Below are positions 8,056-17,330 of a stretch of 64,000 nt of DNA, piece by piece; positions within the stretch are counted from its first letter, which is position 1; each line of letters opens with the position of its first letter. The notes under the pieces were generated by a model. The model ran no database searches, was not told the origin of the DNA, and saw only the letters and a list, made by a program, of their open reading frames with translations. A program made the position numbers and the translations under genes. Source of the stretch: Pseudomarimonas salicorniae (GTDB lineage: Bacteria; Pseudomonadota; Gammaproteobacteria; Xanthomonadales; Xanthomonadaceae); NCBI RefSeq assembly GCF_023156535.1, contig NZ_JALNMH010000016.1, positions 19,085 to 83,084 on the forward strand, written 5' to 3'.

Positions 8056-8768
8056 TGCGGCCTCCTTCCAATCAGCATGGAGAGCAGTCGACGCTCGGCG
8101 CCGTCGGCGAAGCCGCAGTGCCGGGGCGTCGCGCGCGGGTTGTCGAAGGTGCCGAACAACATGTCCCATAGCGGCAGGTCGGAGTAGTTGCTGCGATGCC
8201 AGCCGCGCTGGTGATGACGCCGGTGCATCTCGGGGCGCTGGAACAGAAAACCGAGCAGGTAGGGCGTGCGCACGTTCCAGTGGTAGAACAGCTCGGCGAG
8301 GCCGGTAAGGGTGACCACCGCGGCGACCGAGGCGACCGGCAGCCCAAGCAGCACGTAGAGCACGAAACTCGACAGCATGCCGTTGAGCAGAATCTCGAGC
8401 GGATGTTTGTAGAAGCTCATCGCGCACTCGATGCGAACCGGGCTGTGGTGTACCTGATGCAGCCAGCGCCACAGCCAGGGGATCTCGTGCCGCGCGCGAT
8501 GCCACCAGTAGTAGACGAAGGTGATCAGCAGATAGCCGATCGCGATGCCTACCGGCGCCGGCCACTCCGACAGGCTGTCCGCGCGCCAGCTCGACAGCCA
8601 GGCATCCCAGCTGACCGCGCCCAGATAGACCACGCCGATCTGCACCGCGTTGATCGCCACCAGGCGGGCGATCCAGCCGGCCACGCGTGGCTGGCGGACA
8701 TTGGGGGCCAGCTGTTCGAGCACGATCATCAGGGCAGCGGTGCCGGCCACGACAAGGACGGGTTCCAT
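8052..8768 (-). CDS. Fatty acid hydroxylase / sterol desaturase family protein
   Basis: 238 residues from ATG at 8768. Hydrophobic helices alternate with the histidine boxes of the membrane di-iron hydroxylase family: HRARH (HxxxH), HQVHH (HxxHH), and a late cluster EMHRRHHQRGWHRSNYSDLP. These coordinate a di-iron centre that hydroxylates or desaturates acyl chains or isoprenoid lipids using O2. First gene of a three-gene operon with 4- and 8-base overlaps. A divergent XRE-type regulator starts 119 bases away at 8888 and may control it. Substrate not determinable. Confidence 0.9.
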   Translation of the reverse strand: MEPVLVVAGTAALMIVLEQLAPNVRQPRVAGWIARLVAINAVQIGVVYLGAVSWDAWLSSWRADSLSEWPAPVGIAIGYLLITFVYYWWHRARHEIPWLWRWLHQVHHSPVRIECAMSFYKHPLEILLNGMLSSFVLYVLLGLPVASVAAVVTLTGLAELFYHWNVRTPYLLGFLFQRPEMHRRHHQRGWHRSNYSDLPLWDMLFGTFDNPRATPRHCGFADGAERRLLSMLIGRRPQ

Positions 8769-8887
8769 GGGCAAGCTCGGCCGATTCGGTGAGATCACCC
8801 TGCGCCTCGGGAATCACTGCAGACAACCAAAGCCTGGGAAAAAGCGGAATATGGACTAAGTGGTAGCGTCAGGTAATACTTTCGGTC

Positions 8888-9640
8888 ATGCGCCAGACCA
8901 CGGCCATCCACCTCGCCCTGAAGAAGCTGCTGAAGGCGCACGGCAAGACCTATGCCGAGGCCGCCGTCGTACTCGAGCTGAGCGAGGCCAGCGTCAAGCG
9001 GCTGTTCGCCCGCGCCGAGCTGTCGCTAGAGCGGCTGGAGCGACTCTGCGACTGGATCCACGTCGATCTCGCCGATCTGGTCGAACAGGCGCAGGCCGTG
9101 CAGCCCCTGGTGACCCAGCTCACCCCCGAGCAGGAGCGCGAACTGCTGAAGGATCCGGCCCTGCTGCTGACCACGTTCCTGGTGCTGAACCGCTGGAAGG
9201 AGAGCGAGATCCTCGCGGTCTATGCCTTTTCCAAGCCGCAGCTGACCCTGATGCTCATCCGCCTCGAAAAGATCGGCCTGATCGAGCTGATGCCGTTCGA
9301 CCGCATCAAGCTACGCACCGCCCGCAACTTTGCCTGGCGCAAGGATGGACCGATCCAGCGCTACTTCGCCGAGCGCGTGCTGCCCGAGTTTCTCGGCACC
9401 CGCTTCGCTGATCCCGGAGAGCGCATGCACTTCGTCGGCGGCATGCTCTCCCGCGCCTCGGTGCACAAGCTACACGAGGCCATGGAAGCGCTGGCAAGGC
9501 AGCTCGATGCCCTGGTCGAGGCCGACCTGGGGCTGCCGGTCGAAGAGCGCCACGGCGTCAGCCTGCTGGCGGCGCTGCGGCCGTGGGAGTTCACCGAGTT
9601 CACCAAGCTGCGCCGCGGGCCTCGACAGAAGTATTTCTGA
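8888..9640 (+). CDS. XRE-type helix-turn-helix transcriptional regulator with large C-terminal domain
   Basis: 250 residues. Residues about 5-65 form an XRE helix-turn-helix: KTYAEAAVVLELSEASVKRL followed by LERLERLCDWIHVDLADLV. The remaining 180 residues (LLLTTFLVLNRWKESEILAV, FVGGMLSRASVHKLHEAMEA) resemble the uncharacterised helical domain found on many proteobacterial regulators of this shape, probably for ligand binding or dimerisation. It is divergent from the hydroxylase operon with a 119-base gap, the usual arrangement for a local regulator. Target assignment is inference from position. Confidence 0.85.
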   Translation: MRQTTAIHLALKKLLKAHGKTYAEAAVVLELSEASVKRLFARAELSLERLERLCDWIHVDLADLVEQAQAVQPLVTQLTPEQERELLKDPALLLTTFLVLNRWKESEILAVYAFSKPQLTLMLIRLEKIGLIELMPFDRIKLRTARNFAWRKDGPIQRYFAERVLPEFLGTRFADPGERMHFVGGMLSRASVHKLHEAMEALARQLDALVEADLGLPVEERHGVSLLAALRPWEFTEFTKLRRGPRQKYF

Positions 9641-10036
9641 GCGGACGGGGCGCCGGCTGCGCTGAAAGCAGTACAAGCCTGCCCGCGGCGCGACGCCAGG
9701 TCGCAGCTTTCGCGATCGGTGCAGGCACCGATGTGACGCTGCGGACAGCTGCAGTCCTCGGGCAATCCGACACGCGGCGGTCGTCGTCCAACCGCTCAGT
9801 ATAGGTAGTAGACAACCGGGCGCCGAAGCCACCAGAAACCATCATTTACGCTCGCCCGCTGACGCCCGCATGGCCCGAAGCATTGCCCTCCCGTTGCCAC
9901 CCGCTGGCCTTCCCGTTGATACAGAGTGTCGGAGTTCGGCCGTATTTCTCGTAGTAGGGGAATGAAGGGCTACGGTATGGGGCGGTGCTGCGCTGCGAAT
10001 GGCCCGGTCCGGCAACTACCCGAGCGGAGGTGTGCA
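9641..10036. other. 396-base intergenic stretch
   Basis: No supported gene. It includes a lower-GC patch around 9790-9860 and a region before 10037 that should carry the promoter of the next gene. I see no repeat family member here. Confidence 0.4.
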
Positions 10037-11278
10037 ATGAAAAGGTCAGCACGGTGGGTGTGGATGGGAATGGCGGCGCTCTGGCCGCTTTCGGCTGCGG
10101 GGCAGGGCTTGCGGACCCTGTCCGTGGACCCGCAGGGGGAACGTGTCGCGCTGGCCGGCGAGCCCTCGTTCTGGGCCGGAGGCAAAAGCCAGTACCGCCT
10201 GTTTCGCCTGGCTGAAGAAGGCTGGACCGAGGTCGAGTCGATATCGACACCCGTCGCGCAGACGCTTGAGTTCATCGGCGACGACCTGCTGATCGGCGGG
10301 CGCCGAATGCATGCAGTCGAGGAGGACGACGCCCTCGAGGAGGTAGGCTCCAGCGACCGATCCGGACTCTCTGCCCTGGATGCGATGAATCCGATCATCC
10401 GTGGCGAACGGGTGCTGGCCGGCCTTCACAGCTTTCCAAGTTCGCCGCTGCACTTGCTGCAGAGCAGCCAGACGGGCTGGGAAACCCTTGCCGAGCTGCA
10501 GGCCCCCGAAGCGCTGAGTTGGATGATGGGTGGGGTCTACGCGGACTTCGACGCAAACATGGTCGCCGTCCTGCTGATGCCGATGGGGGAGCGATGCGGC
10601 CTGCTGGTCTACGAGGCCGGCGGCAGCGCTTGGCAGGCCTCGGGTCCCCTCTTTCCCGACCTGTGTCGTGAGGGAAGCCTGGCGGGCGGCGGGTCGATCT
10701 CGATCGAGGGCGGGCGGATCCTGATCGGGGCTTATCCGGACGCGGGACCCGAAGGCGCGCCCGGCGAGGCGGCACTTCTGGAGCGACGGGAGGGCGAGTG
10801 GGTCGAGACCGCCCGCTTCCAGCGGATGACGATCGAAGGGGACTACACCGAGGGTGGCATGCGTCCCTACGCCTTCGGTCATCGGGTGAGGCTGGTCGAT
10901 AGCCGGGCGCATATCGGGAGCGGCTATCAGATCACCCATTCACACACCGCCTCCAGCACACGTAGCACGGTGATCCACAACGGAATCTTCGTCTTCGTCG
11001 AGCGCGACGGCGGCTGGATGATCGAGCGGCATCACGTCCATGCTCATCCCACCGCCACCTTTGGCCTTGACTTCGAGGTGCGCGGGAACCGCATGTTCGT
11101 GGGCTCGCCTGACGAGGAGGCCGCCTACGTGTTCATCCGCGGCGAGGATGGCTACCAGCTGGAGTCGCGCCTGCCGAAGGAGCAGGAAGCCTCGCAACCG
11201 ACGCAGCAAGCCGGTTCGGACGGCCCTGAAACCGTGGAAGAGCCAGAGCCAGAGCCAGAGGCCGCGAGGGGATCTTAG
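10037..11278 (+). CDS. Exported protein, probably an integrin-like/FG-GAP beta-propeller
   Basis: 413 residues with a signal peptide (MKRSARWVWMGMAALWPLSA) and a GGAGG ribosome site 6 bases upstream. The mature part is a series of blade-like segments such as VALAGEPSF, DDLLIGGRRMH, GERVLAGLHSF, GGRILIGAYPDAGPEGAPGE and GNRMFVGSPDEEAAYVF. The pattern G-D/G-x-L/I-x-I/V-G is seen in bacterial extracellular FG-GAP-type propellers in Lysobacterales. The C-terminus is a short acidic Pro-Glu repeat (EEPEPEPEAARGS). Likely periplasmic or secreted. No catalytic motif seen; function unknown. The frame opens at 9926 but only 10037 gives a signal peptide. Confidence 0.7.
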   Translation: MKRSARWVWMGMAALWPLSAAGQGLRTLSVDPQGERVALAGEPSFWAGGKSQYRLFRLAEEGWTEVESISTPVAQTLEFIGDDLLIGGRRMHAVEEDDALEEVGSSDRSGLSALDAMNPIIRGERVLAGLHSFPSSPLHLLQSSQTGWETLAELQAPEALSWMMGGVYADFDANMVAVLLMPMGERCGLLVYEAGGSAWQASGPLFPDLCREGSLAGGGSISIEGGRILIGAYPDAGPEGAPGEAALLERREGEWVETARFQRMTIEGDYTEGGMRPYAFGHRVRLVDSRAHIGSGYQITHSHTASSTRSTVIHNGIFVFVERDGGWMIERHHVHAHPTATFGLDFEVRGNRMFVGSPDEEAAYVFIRGEDGYQLESRLPKEQEASQPTQQAGSDGPETVEEPEPEPEAARGS

Positions 11279-11427
11279 CGCGCCAGCCGGAAGTCGCCGG
11301 GTAGCCAGGTGCGCGCCTCCTACCCAGTGACAAGGGCTGGAGTGGGACATGGCTGACGTCATCGGCGACGACCTGTCCGCCCCACGAACCAGAGCATGAG
11401 ACCCTGCGCGCTCGCCAGGGTGGCAGC

Positions 11428-11760
11428 TTGCCGGTGCAGACCTCAGCCGCCCGGCTCGCCTTCTGGCTGGTCGGCCTGCCCGACTACTCCCGACAGTACC
11501 CCAACGCCGCGATGGGCGTCGCCTGCGTGCTGTTGTCGACGCTGATCTCCCTGCTTTGCGTCGCCATCCTGCTGCAGACGCGGCCCGAGCGAGATCGCGG
11601 CATAGCCGCGTGGCTGTCGATCTACTTCAGCCTGCCTTCGCGGTGCTCGACACCTTCTACTGCGGCGTCCATCTAGGCCATGGTGGGTCCTGCCAGTTTG
11701 AGTACTGGTACCTGATCGTGTCCTACGTATCGGCCTGGACGACCCTGCAGCCCCACGGCG
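11428..11760 (+). pseudogene. Frameshifted small membrane protein gene
   Basis: From about 11428 one frame encodes SAARLAFWLVGLPDYSRQYP followed by a hydrophobic helix (VACVLLSTLISLLCVAILL) and AAWLSIYFS. The homologous continuation then sits in another frame from about 11630: PAFAVLDTFYCGVHLG, EYWYLIVSYVSAW. The pattern of a DxxYCGxHLG motif followed by EYWYL is typical of small multi-helix membrane proteins of the DUF5367 kind. The break is near 11635. Either a real frameshift has killed the gene or there is a sequencing error. The start is a TTG or GTG without a clear ribosome site. The family name is tentative. Confidence 0.5.
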
Positions 11761-11883
11761 CCCTGCAGCGCGGGCGGAGCCATAGCGGCCGAGCCGGGCC
11801 ACGCGGTGCTTCCCGGCAAGTCCGACGGGGGCGCCTCCGGAGCGCTGATCCCACCCTGATTCGAGGGCGTCCAAGAGACCGGC

Positions 11884-12378
11884 CTACAGCCTGAGCAACA
11901 GGGTCATGAGCAACAGGCAGGTGAGGGTCGCGAGGACCGTCCGCGTGACATTCGAGCGGTTCCATCGGGCCTCGAACGCCTGCCGTGCGGCCTCGGCCTC
12001 GGCGGGCTGGAGCTCGCTGATCGACAGGCGCTTCAACGTGTTGTTCAGCGGGAGATTGATCAGCGCAGTCGGAAGCTGGACGCCGCCAAGGTAGAGGCAT
12101 GCGGCGCCGACCAGCAGCGCCCGGTCGAGCGGCCCGGTCTGGGCGAAGCCAAGCACCGCGGCCGCCAGCAGGGCCAGCACCGAGCCGACCCAGACCATCA
12201 TGAAGACCGGCTGGTTGTTCTGGATCACCCGGTCCATCACCTGAAAAGCCCGCAGAAAGCCGGCATCGCCGAGCGTGCCGATGCCGGGCATCACCACCAC
12301 CGCGAAGGCGAGCAGGAATCCGGCGACCAGGCTGCACAGCAGGGTGGCGACGAGGAGCGATGTTTCGAACAGCGGCAT
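11884..12378 (-). CDS. DUF1772 (anthrone oxygenase-like) membrane protein
   Basis: 164 residues with four predicted helices: LLVATLLCSLVAGFLLAFAV, MMVWVGSVLALLAAAVLGF, LLVGAACLYLGG and VLATLTCLLLMTLLL. The polar loop INLPLNNTLKRL followed by RWNRSNVTRTV is the DUF1772 signature, a family related to fungal anthrone oxygenases. A GGAGG ribosome site precedes the ATG. Its stop is near the end of a remnant on the other strand. A truncated paralogue of the C-terminal 60 residues lies at 21794-21982. The gene ending at 12440 lies 61 bases upstream on the same strand and may be cotranscribed. Confidence 0.87.
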   Translation of the reverse strand: MPLFETSLLVATLLCSLVAGFLLAFAVVVMPGIGTLGDAGFLRAFQVMDRVIQNNQPVFMMVWVGSVLALLAAAVLGFAQTGPLDRALLVGAACLYLGGVQLPTALINLPLNNTLKRLSISELQPAEAEAARQAFEARWNRSNVTRTVLATLTCLLLMTLLLRL

Positions 12379-12439
12379 GTCAGATCCTCCCGGGGACGGG
12401 CCCTGTGGAACGGGCGACGGATTGCGTCCTCTCCACCGC

Positions 12440-12865
12440 TCAGCCTTCGGCGGAGGTCGCCTTGATCGCGGCGAGCAGCGCTTCGGCCGGCACCAGTCCC
12501 TGCATTCGTTGCAGCTCGCGGCCGTCGGCCGAGAACAGCAGCAGCTGGATCGGCCTCGCCTGGTGCCGGGTCAAGAAGTGCCGGGTGTCGGGGTGGCCGA
12601 CATCGGCAACCAGAAAGTGCAGCGCATCGCCGTGCAGCTCCCTTACCTCGTCCATGACGCGGGTCTGCTGGTTGCTGACCACGAGATTTGGGTCGTAGAC
12701 GAAAACCAGGGCCTGCTTGCCCGAGCCGATCTTGCCCAGATCGGTATCGAAGGCGCGGGGCAGGCTGAGCAGGGCCACGCCGACCAGGGCGACCAGGACC
12801 GCGGCGACGCCCAGGCGCTTGAACAGACGGTTTCGTCGAACTTCGTGCCGGGTGGGGTCTTGCAT
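12440..12865 (-). CDS. Membrane-anchored thioredoxin-fold protein without a CxxC
   Basis: 141 residues with one N-terminal membrane helix (LGVAAVLVALVGVALLSLP, about residues 18-36) and a periplasmic domain whose segments follow a thioredoxin fold: QALVFVYDPNL (beta), RVMDEVRELHGDALHFLVAD, DTRHFLTRHQARPIQLLLF with a cis-Pro-like RP, and GLVPAEALLAAI. No CxxC is present where the active site would be, so a redox role is unlikely; a binding or scaffold function is more plausible. Upstream of the DUF1772 gene on the same strand. Confidence 0.6.
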   Translation of the reverse strand: MQDPTRHEVRRNRLFKRLGVAAVLVALVGVALLSLPRAFDTDLGKIGSGKQALVFVYDPNLVVSNQQTRVMDEVRELHGDALHFLVADVGHPDTRHFLTRHQARPIQLLLFSADGRELQRMQGLVPAEALLAAIKATSAEG

Positions 12866-13175
12866 AACTGAGCCTTGGCCTGGATGGACGGGCGAGTGCC
12901 CACTTTACCGATGCGCTGCCTGCGGTGTCGCGGATGCGGAGAGCAGGACAGGCACTGAGGGCAGCGAAGCTGGAGCGGGTGAAAGCGGTCGGGTTTGCGC
13001 GTTCGTGCTTTCGCGGGGAGGATCAGTCACTGCATCTTCTTTCGACCCGGGCCCCGCCCGGCCGGACCTGCGCTCCGGGTACGCATTCCGGAGCGATCGC
13101 TGGCGGGTTGGCCCTGCTTTCTGCGTATGGGTAATGGAGGGGCTGCCTGCTGGATGAGCCCGAGGGAGTGGTGAC
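12866..13175. other. 310-base divergent intergenic region
   Basis: Lies between the divergent thioredoxin-fold and Sel1 genes. No gene supported. GC-rich with no recognisable repeat family. Confidence 0.35.
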
Positions 13176-16100
13176 ATGACAGCGTTGAATGGGATGGTTC
13201 TCGCATTTGCACTGTTGTTCACCGGTGCAGCCCTGGCCGCGGACGAGGGATCGGCGGCAGGCAGCGAGGCGCTGCGACAGGCCGCGGAGGCGGGCGATCC
13301 CCGTGCCGCCACCGCGCTTGCCGAGGCGCTGGTGGTCGAGGCGGGTGGGCGTGCCGGTCCGGAGGTCATCGCCCTGCTGGAACAGGGTGCGAAGGCCGAG
13401 GTGCCGCGGGCGCTCGCCCTGCTCGGCGCGGTGTACCTGTTCGGTGCCGGCGTGCCCGCGGACGCCGCGCGGGCGATTCCGCTGCTCGAGTCGGCTGCGG
13501 CCTCGGGCGACAACGAGGCACGCGTGAACCTTGCCGTCGCGCTGGAGCACGGCGCCGGCGTGGAGCGGGACCTCGAGCGCGCGCTGTCCCTGCTGCGCGA
13601 GGCTGCGGAGGACGGCTTCCCGCCAGGCATGCATGGCGTGGGCGTCTACCATCTCAAGGGGCTCGGAGTAGCCCAGGACCGCGCGGAGGCGCAGCGCTGG
13701 TTCGAGCGTGGCGCCGAGGCCGGCCATGCAGACTCGAGTGCCCAGCTGGCCGAGCTGCTGCTCGATGGCGAGCACCTCGAGCGCGATGTGGAGCGCGCGC
13801 TCGCTTTGCTGGAACGCGCGGTCGCTGGCGGCAGCGAGGGGGCGTTGATGCGCCTGGTGCTGGTGCTGGTCGAGGGCGAACACGTTCCGCCCGACCCGGC
13901 GCGCGCCCGCGCCCTGCTGCAGCGCTTCGCCGAAACCGGCCATGCCCGATCGGCCGTGGTCCTCGGGCAGATGCTGCTGGAGGGGCAGTACGTGCCGGCG
14001 GAGCCGGAGGTGGGTGCGGCCTGGATCAGGCAGGCGGCAGAGACGGGGCTGCCGAACGCTCAGTACCTGCTGGCGCGCGCCTATGAGTCCGGCAGCGGTG
14101 TCGAGCGCGATCTCGCGCAGTATGAGCAGTGGATGCGCCGCGCCGCCGCAGGAGGCTATGCGGCTGCTCGCCTGGCGCTGACCTCCATCGAGTTCGAGCG
14201 CGCCCAGCGCGAATCGCTTCCGCCCGAGCTGGTGGCGCGGATTCGCGAGGCCGCCGAGGCCGGCGAGGCGGGCGCCGCCTTCGAGCTGGGCATGCTCGCG
14301 CGCTACGGTCGCGGACTGGCGCGCGATCGCGATGCCGCGCGTCGCTGGCTGCTGCGCGCGGCGGAGGCCGGCGTGGTGGCCGCGCAGCGCGAACTGGGCG
14401 AGATGGATCTGCGCGACAAGGATCCCGAGCGTCAGCGGGATGCTGTGCGGCAACTGCAGCGGGCCGCCGATGCCGGAGACGCCGGGGCGCAGTATCTGCT
14501 GGGCAGGGCGCTGCAGTTTGGCCATGGGCTGCGCGCCCGGCCGGGGAAGGCACGCAAGCACTTCCAGCAGGCCGCACTGCAGGGACACGACGAGGCGGGC
14601 ATTGCGCTCGCGCAAACGCTGTGGAACGGCTCGCCCAGCGACCGCGATCTGGCCCTCGCCTGGCTGCTGCTACCCCCAGGCGATGAGGGGGCGGAGTCGC
14701 TCGAACATCGCGCCCTTGAGTACGCCCGGGGGGAGACTGGCGAAACGCCGGCCGATCCCGCCTTCGGGCTGCTGCTGGCCGCGATCGCGACGGAGCTCGG
14801 CCGGCCGGATGCCGGCAAGCGCTACGAGGACATTGCGGCCCGTCTGGATGCAGGTCAGCGTCGCCGGGTCGCCGAGGCAAGGTCACGCTGGCATGCGCTG
14901 CGTGCGAAGCCCCATGCCCAGTGGGTGTGGCGCGAGGCGATGGTCGAGGCCAGGGCGCTGCGCTGGGACGATGCCCAGCGCGCTGCCCCGCATGCTGCGC
15001 GAGCGGTCGAGGCGGCCCGCAAAGCCTTCGGCGCGCGCTCGCTGCCGCACGCCGAGGCGCTCGAGCTGGTGGCCTCCCTGGCTGACATGCAGGAGGAGGA
15101 CGCTCTCGCACTTCGGTCCTACGATCGTGCGCTGGACATCCGCCTCGCCCTGCAGCCCGCAGATCACCCCGACATCCTCGACAATCGTCGCGCCCGCGCC
15201 TGGCTCGCTGACCCCGATGATCTCTGGGCCGCTCGGGCCGAGGCGCTGGCGGCGCTGCTGCCTCGCGCCGAGCGCCGTCACGGCGCAGGCTCGGCATGGC
15301 TCAGGCGGCTGTACGAGGGGCTCGGCAACGCGCTGTACTTCGCCGACCGGTCCGAAGAGGCCGTGCCGCACCTGCGCCGCGCCCTCGCACTGGCTCTGCG
15401 CGACCCCGATGCGCAGGATGCGGTCAAGCTCGCCGAGGCACGCGAGGATCTGGCGCGCGCGCTTGCCGAGACAGGCGCAGTGGCAGAAGCGATCAGTCTG
15501 CTGCACGAAGGGCTCTCCGGATTGCGCGAGGCGGGGCCCGAGTTCGCCGGGGAGCTGAAGTCGCCGCTTGAACGGCTGGCGTTGACGCTCTGGCAGGCCG
15601 ATCGCCATGAAGAGGCCGCCGAGGCGCAGTCCGAACTCATCGCCCTGCTCGAGGCCGAGCAGCCCGAGGCGCTGGGGGAGCTTGGCGAGGCGCGTCGCCT
15701 GCTCGAGGTCATTCGCGCCAGCGCCTACGCCAGTGACCCGGATGTCCCGCCGGACCGGCAGGCGCTCGAGGCCGCTGCCGAGACCGGCGACGGGTTCGCC
15801 CAGCTGCGCCTGGCCGACCTGCTGCTGCGCGGCGATTTCGGCAGCGTGGACGCCAAGGCCGCTGCGCACTGGTACCGGCGCAGCGCCGAGAATGGCGAGG
15901 CGATTGCCCAGTACAACCTGGCCATCCTGCTGGGCGAGGGTCGCGGCGTTGCCCCGGATCGCGCCGAGGCGGTCGAATGGCTGAAGCGATCGGCGGCGCA
16001 AGGCTTTGCCGAAGCACAGGCGACGCTCGGCTTCTACCTCACCGACGGCGAGGGCGAGGACGACGTCGCCGAAGCGGTGCGCCTGTTCGAACAGGCTGCG

Positions 16101-16481
16101 GGCCAGGGGTCGGCGGTCGGCAAGTTCAACCTGTCCAATCACCTGATCGATGGCGAAGGCGTGGCCCAGGACATCGAACGCGGCCTTGGCCTGCTTCGGG
16201 CGGCCGCCGATCAGGGGCTGCCCGAGGCGATCCGCGCGCTCGGCCTGCTGCAGATCACCGGTGAGCACGTGCCCAAGGATGCCGAGCAGGGCCGCGGCAG
16301 GCTGCTGCAGGCCGCAAGGTTGGGCGACGGGCTCGCGACCTCACTGGCCTGCTCGCTGGCCCGGCACCGTAAGGTCGACTGGATGGGCAGCCTCATCGAG
16401 GCGCCCGAGAGGGAAGCTTTTGATCCGGAGTTGTTGGCGCGCTGCGAGCCGGCCGAAAGGGCCACCGCGGCTGGCCGATGA
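13176..16481 (+). CDS. Large secreted Sel1-like/TPR repeat protein
   Basis: 1101 residues with a signal peptide (MVLAFALLFTGAALAAD). Residues about 30-510 consist of Sel1-like repeats (A-x-x-G-x-x-x-A-x-x-x-L-G pattern, for example GVYHLKGLGVAQDRAEAQRW and QYLLGRALQFGHGL). A middle region (about 540-860) has TPR-type helices (RSLPHAEALELVASLADMQE, AVPHLRRALALALRDPDAQD). A second Sel1 block covers about 860-1085 (AAHWYRRSAENGEAIAQYNL, GEGRGVAPDRAEAVEWLKRS). Such alpha-solenoids mediate protein-protein contacts in the periplasm or at the cell surface. The Sel1-TPR-Sel1 arrangement and size are larger than usual. The ATG at 13176 gives a good signal peptide. Confidence 0.88.
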   Translation: MTALNGMVLAFALLFTGAALAADEGSAAGSEALRQAAEAGDPRAATALAEALVVEAGGRAGPEVIALLEQGAKAEVPRALALLGAVYLFGAGVPADAARAIPLLESAAASGDNEARVNLAVALEHGAGVERDLERALSLLREAAEDGFPPGMHGVGVYHLKGLGVAQDRAEAQRWFERGAEAGHADSSAQLAELLLDGEHLERDVERALALLERAVAGGSEGALMRLVLVLVEGEHVPPDPARARALLQRFAETGHARSAVVLGQMLLEGQYVPAEPEVGAAWIRQAAETGLPNAQYLLARAYESGSGVERDLAQYEQWMRRAAAGGYAAARLALTSIEFERAQRESLPPELVARIREAAEAGEAGAAFELGMLARYGRGLARDRDAARRWLLRAAEAGVVAAQRELGEMDLRDKDPERQRDAVRQLQRAADAGDAGAQYLLGRALQFGHGLRARPGKARKHFQQAALQGHDEAGIALAQTLWNGSPSDRDLALAWLLLPPGDEGAESLEHRALEYARGETGETPADPAFGLLLAAIATELGRPDAGKRYEDIAARLDAGQRRRVAEARSRWHALRAKPHAQWVWREAMVEARALRWDDAQRAAPHAARAVEAARKAFGARSLPHAEALELVASLADMQEEDALALRSYDRALDIRLALQPADHPDILDNRRARAWLADPDDLWAARAEALAALLPRAERRHGAGSAWLRRLYEGLGNALYFADRSEEAVPHLRRALALALRDPDAQDAVKLAEAREDLARALAETGAVAEAISLLHEGLSGLREAGPEFAGELKSPLERLALTLWQADRHEEAAEAQSELIALLEAEQPEALGELGEARRLLEVIRASAYASDPDVPPDRQALEAAAETGDGFAQLRLADLLLRGDFGSVDAKAAAHWYRRSAENGEAIAQYNLAILLGEGRGVAPDRAEAVEWLKRSAAQGFAEAQATLGFYLTDGEGEDDVAEAVRLFEQAAGQGSAVGKFNLSNHLIDGEGVAQDIERGLGLLRAAADQGLPEAIRALGLLQITGEHVPKDAEQGRGRLLQAARLGDGLATSLACSLARHRKVDWMGSLIEAPEREAFDPELLARCEPAERATAAGR

Positions 16482-16547
16482 ACGTGGCCCCGACCGCGCG
16501 TCGACGCTTCGTCCAGGCAGTGAACATCCGTAGGGGAGGCAATCGCC

Positions 16548-17330
16548 ATGAGCAAGGGCATCAAGATCGCGTTGGGCATCCTGTTGGGGATAGGCGCGCT
16601 GGTCGGCGTGGTCCTCTATGCCACCGCGGACCTGCCGCGGGTGACCGAGGACTTTCTCGGCGCCGTCCGCGACGGCGACCGCGAGCGTGCGAATGCGTTG
16701 CTTTCGGCTGGGTTCCGGGCCAACACCGCGCCCGAAGTGCTTGAGCGGTTCCTGCAGCAGCGCGGGCTCGATGACTTCCGCGAGGCAAGCTGGGGCTCGC
16801 GCTCGATCAGCGGCCAGCGCGGCGAGCTCAGCGGCACGGTGACCACCCACGCGGGTCTTGTCGTTCCCCTGACCGTCCACCTGGTGCGCGAGGCTGACGG
16901 CTGGAAGATCCACGGCCTCAACGCCGACACGCCGGGGCTGCGCTCCGATGCGAATGCCAAAAGCCCGCCTCCGGCACCGGATGACCAGGCGGCGCGGGCG
17001 CTGGTCGCGGAGACCACCCGCGCCTTTGCCGGGTCGGTGATGGCCGGCAGCATGGAGCAGTTGCACCAGCACGGGTCCGAGCGTTGGCGGATCCAGCACA
17101 GCGTGGAGGACCTCAACCGGGCCTTCGAGTCCTGGTTCAAGGCCAATGCGGACATGCGTGTCCTGTATGACATGGAGCCCGTCCTCGACGCGGGCTCTGG
17201 CGTCGATGAGCACGGCGTGCTGACGCTCAAGGGCCGCTATCCCACCACGCCCAACCCCGTGGTATTCAAACAGCAGTACGTGTACGAGGGCTTGGAGTGG
17301 AGGTTGGTCGGGCTGTCGGTGGAGGTGTAG
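16548..17330 (+). CDS. Membrane-anchored protein with two NTF2-like repeats
   Basis: 260 residues. One N-terminal helix (IALGILLGIGALVGVVLYA) anchors two related domains: residues about 30-125 (VTEDFLGAVRDGDRERANAL ... GWKIHGLNADTPG) and about 150-258 (AFAGSVMAGSMEQLHQHGSE ... GLEWRLVGLSVEV). Each starts with a helix followed by a small-residue turn and ends with a W-x-h-x-x-h strand, the layout of NTF2-like (DUF4864/SnoaL-type) folds. Function unknown. It follows the Sel1 gene by 66 bases on the same strand and could be in one transcript. Confidence 0.65.
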   Translation: MSKGIKIALGILLGIGALVGVVLYATADLPRVTEDFLGAVRDGDRERANALLSAGFRANTAPEVLERFLQQRGLDDFREASWGSRSISGQRGELSGTVTTHAGLVVPLTVHLVREADGWKIHGLNADTPGLRSDANAKSPPPAPDDQAARALVAETTRAFAGSVMAGSMEQLHQHGSERWRIQHSVEDLNRAFESWFKANADMRVLYDMEPVLDAGSGVDEHGVLTLKGRYPTTPNPVVFKQQYVYEGLEWRLVGLSVEV

